NCBI GenBank assembly: GCA_011109175.1
Contig: RDEW01000004.1
Coordinates: 892,030-956,029, forward strand
Reading direction: 5' to 3'
DNA length: 64,000 bases
From: Dicyema japonicum
Taxonomy: Eukaryota > Dicyemida > Rhombozoa > Dicyemidae
Shown here piece by piece: positions 10,883 through 20,609 of the stretch (positions are counted from its first letter, which is position 1; every line of letters begins with the position of its first letter). The translations under genes were made by a program, and so were the position numbers. Under the pieces are notes generated by a model. It did not search any database. It saw only the letters and a program-made list of their open reading frames with translations, and was not told the DNA's origin.

Positions 10883-11355
10883 TAATTTGAAGTGAAAATG
10901 ATAATAAATGGATTTGAGGAAAGTAGAATTCTAAATAGTAAACGCAGAGAACCGACAAAGTTGAAGAAAATTTTAAAATTACTAATTTCTCGGAAAATCT
11001 TCCACAGGACGAGTTATTCCACAAATTTGATAAACAGCATGCCACGATTATCAGTAGAAATGGAAAAAAGTAGTTAGTCTCAATAGATGAGAGAGAGCAA
11101 ATGATCCTTTAGTATGGTGTCCTGGCGCTGAGGATCAGGTAGCTCAGATGAGGTCACTCTACTAGAATAAGGAAATGAAGGCACAGAAGAAACAGAGAAA
11201 CCTTTTGCCAATTAGTCAGTTGAGGGAATCGAATCAAAGATAACTGTAATAAATACAACTACTTGGGTGAAACAGATTTAAAAAAAAACAATAAGAAATT
11301 CTAGAAAGTATTTTTAATAAAAAAATTTAAAATGAAATAAAATTCGTGCTTTGTG
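10883..11355. other. Upstream region of SLX1, no gene supported
   Basis: Two overlapping open frames near 10890-11080 are short and match nothing I know. The last 80 nt before SLX1 are A/T-rich. Confidence 0.3.
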
Positions 11356-12083
11356 ATGTCTGAATTTTCTAAGGGATGCTTTCATTGCTGTTATCTACTT
11401 TACTGCCAAAATCCATCACACAAAGGAAAGATTTATATTGGATACACAGTCGATCCTATTCGCAGACTCAAACAGCACAATAAAGGAGAGAATTTTGGTG
11501 GCGCCCACAAAACATCAGGTAAAGGGCCGTGGTAAATTTCATAATTATTTTAGGGACATGGTTTTGACTATTCATGGATTCCCCAACGAGATCGCCGGTC
11601 TCCGAGTGATAAAATTTGATTTTATTTCAGTTCGAGTGGGCTTGGCAAAATCCCAAACAATCTCGGACTTTAAAAAAACTTCCAGTCAAATCGAAACGGG
11701 AACCGGTTTTCAATTACCGGGTTAGAGTCGCCTCCTTTCTTCTTAACGAGTTTCCGTGGTGTCTTATGCCCTTGACTGTCCAGTGGCTTAATCACGACAT
11801 GGCTCTCCTTGTGAATCCTCCACTTCACGTGCCCATTCTGTATGGACCTATTTGCTTGGAATCCACTCCCTTTGTCCAAAAGTGGAAGAATTGTTGTATT
11901 TGTGAGGGGGTAATTAATCATCACCGTGGATTGGTCTGTCCTCACTGTTCGGTTCAGTTTCACGTGCTGTGTCTTGCAAAAAAACTAGTAACTACGTCTC
12001 AGCTTATTCCGTTTGAAGGGAACTGTCCCACTTGTGCAAACACTATCTGCTGGCCTCTCCTTGTTAGAGAGTCTCGTGGGTGA
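11356..12083 (+). CDS. SLX1: Structure-specific endonuclease subunit SLX1 (GIY-YIG nuclease)
   Basis: Catalytic subunit of the SLX1-SLX4 nuclease that cuts Holliday junctions and flaps in the nucleus. 226 residues after removing introns of 22 nt (11532-11553) and 25 nt. N-terminal GIY-YIG domain: [52 protein letters not shown] and the catalytic-glutamate box FEWAWQNP. C-terminal RING-like zinc finger: CCICEGVI...CPHC...FHVLCLA...GNCPTCAN, i.e. the C4HC3 pattern of SLX1. Human SLX1 is 275 aa, so this is compact but complete. No damage. Start ATG at 11356 gives MSEFSKGCF, right at the domain edge. Confidence 0.95.
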
Positions 12084-12258
12084 CCTTGCTTGTATTCTGT
12101 TTTATTAATTTATTTTATGATAATAAAAATGTTAATTTGCCAATATTTTTTGATTTACAAATTTTTTGAGGCAATGAACAAAAACTATGACTTGCTTTTC
12201 TCGACTCTCTTCTCATTTTTGCTATCAACGATCCGATGGCGCGTAAGAAGGTTAGAGA

Positions 12259-12525
12259 GATGTATCAAAACCCCTCGTTCTGATAGAACGGGGTCATGTG
12301 ACCCACCTGACTCAGGTAAAGGATATTGAGATGTATCAAGAACCCCTCATACTAATAGAATTAGGTAAAGGATATTGAGATGTATCAAGAACCCCTCATT
12401 CTAATAGAATTGGGTACTGTATCCACCTGACACAAGTAAAGGATAGAGTAGATGTATCGAGAACCCCTCATTCTAATAGAATTGGGTCATGTATCCACCT
12501 GACTCAGGTAAAGGATAGCGAGAAG
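12259..12525 (+). repeat. Tandem repeat, ~72-bp unit, four copies
   Basis: Units begin GATGTATCA at 12259, 12330, 12379 and 12451, so steps of 71, 49 and 72: the second unit has lost ~23 bp. Each full unit holds two short palindromes, TTCTAATAGAA-like and CCTGACTCAGG. The phrase GTGACCCACCTGACT also occurs in repeat family C. Confidence 0.85.
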
Positions 12526-12589
12526 TTTTTAAGGTTTTGACTGCGATGAGGTTGATAATGAACTACCTTCCAAGGGTAACAAGTTTTAT

Positions 12590-13260
12590 TATTAAAATTC
12601 AAAAAAATATTCTAGCCATCTAATTAATTAAGAACTTCCGGATTCTTCGACCAATCAATCAGCCTTTGCGATTCTCTTACTAGCATTTCCGCTTCTTCCC
12701 CCATTTTCTAGACCATCCAGCGCTTTATCAATGTCTTACCCCTTCCTTCCCGACTCGTAACCAATAAAAGAATTCCTCACCACTCCCCAGTTTTTATTGA
12801 TCCCCATTGTTAGTTCATCGAAGCGTGCTTGTATTCTCTCCTGGTCTTTTTTAGCGCAATCGTTTAAATGTACGCTCGAGTGCTACCCGTAATTCTGATG
12901 ATGTTCATGTATGACTTGAAAAACCTGGAGACAATCCCATCCCAGGTCAGAACAATAAGGAGTTATTTTCAGTTTGGCTTTGTATATGATCTCTAATTCG
13001 CTTTTGCAAGAAAATCATATTTATGAAGTTTTTCCACTTCAACAGCCTTAAGATTGTCCATTGATGTTACTCCAAATTCAACCAGCCATATTTGGTACAT
13101 TTTCTTATCATACAAAAAAATGTCGGCATGTTATACTGGACTTTGAACTTCTTTGGAATAGTCGTATCAATTTGGATCTCAGCATACTGGTTTGTAATTA
13201 TGCTTTGAATTGAATGCGACTTTAATTTTTTGATTTTTTAAATCCTAATGAATGCATTTG
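12590..13260 (-). mobile_element. Non-LTR retrotransposon C-terminal fragment with restriction-like endonuclease signature
   Basis: Minus-strand frames read HADIFLYDKKMYQIWLVEFG, TSMDNLKAVEVEKLHKYDF and LTWDGIVSRFFKSY. This fits the PD-x..-E-x-G/K endonuclease tail of R2/R4-class elements (normally 'KPDI..YDKK...IEVGITSQDN'); PD has become AD here. Several stops. Probably the same family as 25700-26540. Confidence 0.65.
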
Positions 13261-13930
13261 ACTATTTCATTGTGTCGTCTTGTATAGTCGGAGTTTAGCA
13301 TCCAGTTACACCTCGTGGCCATATTATCGACCGTTGTGGCAGTTTAGACCAAGATCCCGGAAAAAGATATTTCTATCTTGCAAAAGAAAGAAAATTGCTT
13401 CAGCCTTCGAGAAAGATTTCCCTTCGTAATCCATGTAGACAAAGATTGTGTGTCAAATGGAGACTTTTGTTTTTGATGTTAAACAAGAGAGAATTAATTT
13501 GTGAGTTCGTTAGAGCCTACACAATGTCTATAGTTGGGTCCATTTGGTATTTTACCCACATAAATTCTGTGATTGTGGCCATATATGTGTTTCTTTGCTA
13601 TTCGGCCAAAAAATTACAGCTCTTCTCAGAGACAACTTTTTTTGTCTTTCAAATCTTGTTTTAAACTCATGTAGCATTTTCTCAGATTTAAAATTAACTG
13701 ATATCAGCCCTCTTCAAGCATGCTCCTCGGTAAGTATAATTTTTCTCTGCAAGCTGGTTTCATATGAATCCCCAACTTCATAAATAATTTTCTGATTAAT
13801 CTATAAATTTCCTCGAATTCATCAGGTTCCATCTCGAGAGACCAATATAATAATCAAAAAGGATAGATCATGTTCATTAATGACTTTAAACAAATTGACA
13901 GAATTCAAACCAAGGGTATAATATTCTTTC
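13261..13930. other. No gene supported
   Basis: Long-ish open frames at 13395-13783 contain a CDCGHICVS run but no zinc-ligand pattern that continues. Left unassigned. Confidence 0.3.
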
Positions 13931-13950
13931 TTAGAGAAAATTTTTTTTTT

Positions 13951-14063
13951 ACAATTAAACAAATATCAGTTGAGGAAGCCTGCTGCGTGGATTGCGAACG
14001 AGTTCCCTCGGAGTATGGCTATTCCGATCTTTTGTCTTAGCCATAACCCTTCTCGTTGATCCC
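13951..14063 (-). repeat. Retroposed structured RNA, copy 1
   Basis: On the minus strand a 113-nt body starts GGGATCAACGAGAAGGG and ends TGTTTAATTGT followed by A10. It is flanked by an exact 11-bp duplication TTAGAGAAAAT (13931-13941 and 14064-14074), so it came in as a poly(A)-tailed RNA. The body folds: GGAT/ATCC, AACGAG/CTCGTT and an 8-bp stem TATGGCTA/TAGCCATA (in this copy one pair is mutated). Copy 2 at 25024-25137 is ~97% identical. I do not recognise the parent RNA. Confidence 0.8.
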
Positions 14064-14475
14064 TTAGAGAAAATAGTCTATTAATTCTGAAATTCAATTA
14101 ATTAATTTTTTATTTTAGTAAACACGTGCATAAAGCGATGAAATTATTAAAAACAATAAATTAATAATAAATTCGTAACATGTTATGTAATTAAATTGCT
14201 TAATAAACACGTTAAATTGATAACAATCCAAAAACATGATATTCGAAGCATTTCAATTGAAAATTAAATTACCAAATTATAATTTAATAAAATCACCAAT
14301 AATGATACTACAGCATTCGTGGAATAGTAAGATCAAACTCACTAGTGATCTTTAATAATCTCCAAACTTCTTAAAATAACTTTTAGCCACAGGTGCTCAC
14401 AACAAGAAAATAAAGCGGGTGAATCATTTAATTTATCAAAAAAATTAATTAAAGAAAAAAGTGAGATAAAAGACA
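14064..14475. other. AT-rich interval downstream of makorin
   Basis: No gene or known repeat; the right-hand target duplication of the RNA retrocopy is at 14064-14074. Confidence 0.3.
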
Positions 14476-15095
14476 CTAAGAGTGCTTATAGGGGCACCCT
14501 TTAGGATTCTTCCTGTGGGACTTGTATTTGCATACTATGTTGGCTTTCTTTTGATAATAATTACCAATGATTTTCTTCCGCTCCTCATCATTGGCAGGAA
14601 GAATGTACGAAGGAATTATTCCCCCTATTGATTGGATGCAAAGGGGGCATGTGGGGGTGAGTTTATACCACCTTTTTATGCAAGAAATACACATGGGGTG
14701 ATTACAGTTGGACATGATTCCATATTTTCGATCGTTGCTGTTCTTTTTTGCAAAAGGCGTGTCAAAGCAAATTAAACATTCACTGCCGTCCAACGCTTTA
14801 TGCGATTCTTCAATCGTTTCCTTTGTCCTGGGACGAGGGACACCCTCTGGGAGTTGATGAGTAAATCTAAAATTGTTGGAATTCAAATTACTTGCATTCC
14901 GAATATGGACAGGGATAATCGTTCCAAACGAACCAGCAAATGTTTTTTGCTAGTTCACTATGAGTGAAATCATGGGAAAATTCGCAACTGTCACCTTTTT
15001 TGCAGACACCATTCATAAAGTATCTGGTATTGTTTCAATATTGTATACCTGCACACAATTGAATTAAAATCCACACCATTGCTAAAACCGTTCAT
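14476..15095 (-). CDS. Makorin-type RING E3 ubiquitin ligase
   Basis: RNA-binding ubiquitin ligase. 189 residues from three exons, introns 25 and 25 nt. Domains: CCCH finger 1 CRYFMNGVCKKGDSCEFSH (C-x8-C-x5-C-x3-H, residues ~15-33; its first Cys codon abuts intron 1); finger 2 CWFVWNDYPCPYSECKFTH (C-x8-C-x4-C-x3-H, split by intron 2); RING C-L-I-C...C-N-H...C-I-S-C...C-P-L-C with the makorin phrase YGIMSNCNHPMC; and a last finger C-K-Y-...-GCPYKHS close to the stop. Human MKRN1 is 482 aa, so N- and C-terminal extensions are missing; family core is whole. No damage. Upstream 15096-15225 is AT-rich without signals I can defend. Confidence 0.93.
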
Positions 15096-15229
15096 TAGAC
15101 CACAATAAAACTTATTGTTAATAATTTTATTATTTTTAAACTTATGTTAATAAATTAATTTATAATTTTTAACTTATTTTAATATAACATAAAATAATTA
15201 ATATACTTTATTATTATATTATTGAGATC

Positions 15230-15545
15230 GTCGAGAAAGAAGCCCACTAGTTGAAAGGGGTTTTCCTACTTTCTCCCTGACAAAATTTTCTGAAGATTAA
15301 ATTATGAAAACGATTCCGCCGGAGAATGAAGTGATGACCGCGTCGGTAGGACATGTGATAAAAATGGAAGAGGCAGACCTACTTCACCTTTTTTAAGCGG
15401 AAGCTTGTAATGTATTATTGGAAGATTGATTTGGTCGGCACAAGCAGATGTTCTCATTGGTTACTTTTTTGGATTAACTAGTTGTGACTGTTTGTGCTGA
15501 GCTTACCAAGATTGTATGCCTGTGGTTAATAATAATAAGACGCCC
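15230..15545 (+). repeat. SINE-C copy 1
   Basis: Aligns with 31270-31515: CCTACTTTCTCCCTGACAAAA, TTCCGCCGGAGAATGAAG, GTAGGACATGTGATAAAAAT, GGTCGGCACAAGCAGATGTT. Ends GACTGTTTGTGCTGAGCTTA ... GTGGTTAATAATAATAAG, a short-repeat tail. The head at 31130 carries a box-B-like GTGTTCGAATCGG, so the family is probably tRNA-derived. Confidence 0.7.
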
Positions 15546-15879
15546 ACATTGTTACTACGGAGAAAACTAAATGTCCCTCAATCATGGACTACTTTAAGGA
15601 ACGCAACCGGGACTTTTTCAAGATGGCAAAGTCTCGAGCTTGACATTTAACTATATATGGACTCCTTTCCGGGATACGAGACGAAACCTTTCCTGTTGTG
15701 GAGAATAATCCAAGACTTAAAAACTAACCACAGGAATAGGACTGGTATGGATTACTTTATTAGACGATAACTCTTGTCTTCTTTCTTTTAATTCCGGTGT
15801 TAATAAAATAAAATTAAATATATCGTTAAAGACCAGAAAATTGGTTATTTTGTTAATTTTAGATCATTAATTATTTACT

Positions 15880-16085
15880 TTGCCAAGCTGTTTTCTCTGA
15901 GAATAACTATCGAGATACTTTCTCGAAGCCATCCAGTCTCAAGTATATCCTTGGTGACTTTGGATCATAAACCCGATCCGACGCACTAGATCGTCCGTTG
16001 TGGGGCGAGGATTCCTTACGTCTCGACAGCAAATGAGACGAATAAGTGATCCTTTGAAATTCTTAGTACTTGTTTCTCTTCTAAT
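15880..16085 (-). mobile_element. LINE-D 3' fragment (C-terminal tail)
   Basis: Frames joined by eye show FVSFAVET, RRIGFMIQ and ETGWLRESISIVILRE, the LINE-D C-terminal pattern with frameshifts. 15546-15879 upstream holds nothing I recognise. Confidence 0.6.
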
Positions 16086-16297
16086 ATTCAGCTTGCTTAG
16101 AAGCATTTTAATTAAAAAACAATTTTTTTAAATTCCTTTTATTTTTCACAAAATTATTTTGAAGGAAGATTGTGTTATCGTTCCTTCCTATCAGCTTATT
16201 CATATTCCAATGTGCCACATTATTATACGAGGCATGAATAAAGTTCAGCCATGTCTCGTTTATCTTATATTTTTATATACAATCAGTAGGCCAGAAA

Positions 16298-16368
16298 TTG
16301 TCCTATTTAGGACAAAAATAGGACATTGTCCTATTTCAAATATAAAATTGTTCTAAAATAGGACATAA
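16298..16368. repeat. Palindromic cluster of TCCTATTT / AAATAGGA
   Basis: TTGTCCTATTTAGGACAA, then AATAGGACATTGTCCTATTT, and AAAATAGGAC at 16355-16364: four alternating inverted copies of an 8-mer within 70 bp. Could be the terminal hairpin of a small DNA element; no partner found in the window. Confidence 0.6.
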
Positions 16369-16489
16369 TTTTTATAATTATTTTTTTAATTTTACTTGTA
16401 TTTTTTTCATTTCATTTTAAATTACACGTTATAAATTGTTTTCTTGCTAATGACAGGTCTGTATTTATCAATTATTCGAACTCAAAACA

Positions 16490-17590
16490 AAGGAAGGAAA
16501 CGAACTCGGAAAGTCTGGTCGATTAACAACTGAGGATAAGTTTAGACTGAAGGCTCTGAACAATGAACTAAAAAACAGGAGGTAAAAGCACAAATATCAA
16601 GCTGGAAGCATATGTTCTCCTCGTTGAATAGAAGTAGACCCACTACTGAAGTTTGAAAAACCATCCTAGACTCCTCAAGAGAGGATGAAAGATCGTCCGA
16701 GGTGGATCACAGCCAAAAGGACTCAAACAACCTAATAAAATAATATGTGAAAATATCCCATAAAGACCATAAGAAGTCGGATGTATCTTCGAAATATCTC
16801 AGTAAACCAAAAAAAGGAACCGGATACGATTCACTTCACTGAAAACGATGTGAGATATGCATTGAAAGCCAATAAAACAACCTATTCTAACGGACCGGAT
16901 AAGATCCCAATGACCCTCCTAAAGAATCTGGGAGACTATGGAATCGCTGCATTAACGAGGATATTCAACAACTCCAATAGCAAAAATTACTTTCGACTCC
17001 GTGTCATGGAGGATTCTTACTTGGAAAATTTACCAAAGATCCCTGGAAAGCTTAAACTCTGGCTAGCTAACTTCCTAAGTAGTCGGAGGGGACGCGTCTG
17101 CATTGGTCAGTCAAGGTCTATTTCACAACTTCTCCCTAATGGGGTTCCCCAAGGATCCCCTTTGTCTTTAGTTTTATTCAATTTATTCATGGCGGACCTC
17201 CCCACTCTAGACTCCGAAAATGATATTATTCTAACGTATGCCGACGACATCGTAATTGCGTCACGCGATCAGGACATCGAAATTGCAACAAAATCTGGAC
17301 CGTCTTGACAAGTGGCTATAGAAAAATCGCCTGACTACTAGCAAAGGATTCTTGGGGTGACTTTTGACATGCATATGTCATTCTCTCTTCATGTTGAATG
17401 CCTCTTGAAGACTTGATACGAATGAACCATGGAACGGGCCGTCGTGACTGCGAAGGTTTAGTCACTCGACCGATACGTGCTTGTGTGGGGTCGAGGGAGG
17501 AGCATCGGGCCAAGATGAGGTCTCTGCTAGAGCGTGCTGGGATCACGTGATTGCTAGTTTTTGTAACCATGGTCTCTAGTGTTATTATTA
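16490..17590 (+). mobile_element. LINE-B copy 1 (RT region) with two internal deletions
   Basis: Frame 16781-17308 reads IHFTENDVRYALKA, YSNGPDKIPM, then jumps to SYLENLPKIPGKLKLWLANF, GVPQGSPLSLVLFNLFMADL and TYADDIVIASRDQD (RT YADD box). Compared with LINE-B copy 2 (32115-34436, minus), RT blocks from FNHSS to AFDSV are missing after codon ~66, and a second deletion removes sequence after LTTSK (17342). The C terminus EEHRAKMRSLLERAGIT ends at a TGA near 17549 and the tail at ~17592. Confidence 0.85.
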
Positions 17591-17739
17591 AGTCACATGG
17601 GTGGCTTGATGCCTACGGGCAACCTGTTTTTTACGTGTTTTTATGGTAACAAGATATCAATTGCTAGATTTAACAAAGAATTTATTTAAAATAACAAAAA
17701 ACAATTATTTTAAAGTCTTGACATTAAGACCGATCTTCT

Positions 17740-18640
17740 TCCATCAGAAAATTCAACCTACACATAATTTTGAAAAATATATACGGCCCATTTTCCTTTC
17801 TGTAGCATAACACAATTTCCCTAAGCGCGTTTGGATATCCTTATGGATAGCGCTTACATCACTAGCCATTCCAGAGGAAGGCGCCTTCCTTATCCGTAGC
17901 CTTTTGATACAGGGGCATCGCCCTGTGTCCTTCCTCGCCACAGTTAACGCACTTGAGAGACCTGACTTTTGATTGGCAAGCCTTCCGCGAATTTGGACTC
18001 CCGCAATTTAGATCCTTTATGCCTCTGCTCTAGAGCAAAGCCTGACCTTCATGGTCAAGAGTCTCCCCCCGCTTGTGGAGCCCTTCTTGATGTGTTCGAC
18101 TACATTATCATCTACGAAGTCCAGAGGAACTCCGAAGACTAGCACTATTGAATCCGAAGCCTTAGGAATGACCCGTGACACCCGGGCCCAAAAGGTACCT
18201 TTGTATTAACCTCAGCTTTAAAAGCTGAAGCGTCTTCCTCATTCCTAAATCCTAGCAACAAGTGGGATTCTCCGAGTTTGATAACTCTTCCTTTAGCATA
18301 GGTAGCCAGAGTACCTATACCGCACAGGAGCTTAACGACTCCTACCTTCGGCACCTCTAACTAGTTCCCACTCCAGCGATATTTCAACTTTTCTGTCATT
18401 CCTTTCAAGAAAAGTCTGAATTAAATCAGAATTAAACTTATCGTTTCTAAGCAAAAAATGTGAGGCCTTTTCGTGTACTCTCCGTTCCATTTGAGTTCTT
18501 TTATTTTCAGGATCGATTCCACATAAGATCTGTTTAATTTTTTCATATTCGACAAGATCTCTGATATACCCCATAAATTGAGACATAAAAATCACTAAAG
18601 ACAGGCTGTTAAAATTAAAAGAATTCAGGTTAGCCATTTA
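17740..18640 (-). mobile_element. LINE ORF1 (gag-like) fragment
   Basis: Starts MANLNSFNFNSLSLVIFMSQ at 18637, passes WELVRG into MPKVGVVKLLCGIGTL and LGFRNEEDASAFKAEVNTK, and ends at a zinc knuckle KCVNCGEEGHRA (C-x2-C-x4-H, last Cys lost to a frameshift) near 17930. This is the nucleic-acid-binding first ORF of a jockey/CR1-like element. Which LINE it belongs to is not visible; it sits just right of LINE-B copy 1 but in the opposite orientation. Confidence 0.65.
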
Positions 18641-18799
18641 AAAAATACAGTTCGAATTAATTTTTTATTTAGAATTACTGAGTTAAATGTTGTTCTCATA
18701 TTAGTTACAAGAAAGTCATATTATGTAGTACATTAGAAATTTATTGCCTCGTGGTGTCATGTTGTACTTCGTGGCTAATTGGTTGAAGTTTCTGTTTGT

Positions 18800-18965
18800 T
18801 CGTCTGTTTTTCCTCTCTCTTCCTATTAGAGTGGCGTCATGTGATCCATTTGTCTAGGTGGCCGCCCAGTGCCAGGCCGGCATGAAAAAGGATCATTCGC
18901 TCTCCCCACTCCACTAGAGGGGTTTCCGCAACTGCAACTATGGACGTCTTTTACCACTTATGTTG
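18800..18965 (+). repeat. Dispersed repeat family C, copy 3
   Basis: GAGTGGCGTCATGTGATCCA, GGCCGCCCAGTGCCAGGCCG and AGAGGGGTTTCCGCA match copies 1, 2 and 4 in the same order. Confidence 0.65.
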
Positions 18966-19429
18966 ATTCCGGATGGACTCTGTTTCTGTGGAAGTGGAAA
19001 ATGGACACACTTAATTAGTAGTTGTTTACTTTAACTTCTATCTCGGTGTATTCGGAGTTAATAACAAAAATCTCTGGTTACCATGGAAACACGTAAAAAT
19101 ACAGATTGCTCATAGGCTTCAGGTTTCCCATGTGACATATTATTAAAACACAGAAAAAAATAAGGAACGAATTTCAAAAGCAATTTCCAAAAACTCATAA
19201 ATATTTACAAGAGCACAAAAAAGAGATTTATTTTAGCCAAAAATGTTCAAAGATAGTAAAATCATCTAAAAAATACTACATAGATCAACATCTTAATGGA
19301 AATAGACGTCAGACACAATGCCAAACAAATAGAGACCACACAACTTTTCTTTCTGAAGAAAAAAAAAGACAAACTGGATATCTGTTTAATTAAACCATTT
19401 TACATGCTGATATTCCACTTCACAAATTA

Positions 19430-19785
19430 GGGAATAGTTATGTAAAAAGGCTATTTTTAAATTAAATTATCATGTACTGTCTATAACAGCACTCCGAAAA
19501 AATATTCATAAACTTTACTACAGAAAACATTTTTAGACAAACAATTCTATTTAATTGTTGATGAAAGTAAAATTAACGGGGAAAATATTAAATGTAATTG
19601 TCGGGCTATTTGTATTCCAGAGACTTTATACATTATGAAATCAGCTATTAATTTATATTCGAATTCGAATGTTATAATTCCAACAATTAGAGATGTTTTT
19701 TGATAAATTTTTATTAGTTTTAGACAATTTTAAAGAACATTAAAATTTTTGACTTTATTGACAAAAATCGCCCTACTGATAAGGT
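19430..19785 (+). mobile_element. hAT-like remnant with AT-rich terminal sequence
   Basis: A short frame near 19549-19595 reads LIVDESKINGENIK, similar to the DES(K/T) block of hAT transposases. The right end, TTTGACTTTATTGACAAAAA then TCGCCCTA (19749-19781), recurs inverted at ~31517 and in plus sense at 38990-39051. TAGGG fits the hAT terminal consensus. Low conservation. Confidence 0.4.
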
Positions 19786-20609
19786 AACCCATATGTAAAT
19801 TGCCTAAATAATAAAATTATCTCTCATATTATTTCTTGTCTTACTCTAACTTTGAAGAACATGATCTGTAGTGATCATTCGAATCCTTGTTTTTTAATCT
19901 AAAAACGTTGTTTATTTAAGCTTAGTAGCAACATAGAATGATATTAATCAGCCCACACCTGTTGCTTCTGACAAATGATTCCTCGACTTTTTTCAATTTC
20001 TGATTGGATGAAAATCGAACCTTGATTTTAATGGACACGACAGTTATCAAAACTTAGGGTTTACTATGTCCTCGAGTTCTCCACTTCATCCATTTTACTG
20101 CGTACATATCCAATTGAAGACGATGATAAGAATTAGTCGGCAATTAAATTTTCTAAGAAAACATCGAGGATCTCAGGATGTGGAGTTCTCCGAGGCACAG
20201 AAAATTACCCCCAGACCAACTATAGTAGTAAGGCAATTATGTAAATCCAGTTATCACCGTCAAATGACTTAATTAATTATGTCGGAACCCTCCAAGGACT
20301 GCTCTAAAGAATTAGGAAAACAAAATGACTAAGCTTTTGCCAAATAATGCTAATTTATTCAGAAATATGATTCAAGTATGTAAATTTGTTAAGTTGGGAT
20401 CGCAGTTGTCCCCGGAAACGCAAAAAAGCTTACTCCGTAATGTCAGCAGCCATTCTCCCCCATAGTTAATAAATAATATTTTTACAATTTGTTAATTGAC
20501 AATTTTTCTGCTAATTAAGTGTTTCTGCTTTAACAACATATGTATATTCTTAATTAACACTTGATGTTTCAAAATTACACTTAAATAGATTTTACTCACA
20601 ATTAGCAAA
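19786..20609. other. Upstream region of chitinase, nothing recognised
   Basis: AT-rich; open frames such as 20066-20272 match nothing and lack micro-intron structure. Would contain the chitinase promoter. Confidence 0.3.

Noticed and set aside
13395-13783. Zinc-finger gene (CDCGHICVS)
   Set aside because: No further ligands in any frame and no micro-introns that extend it.
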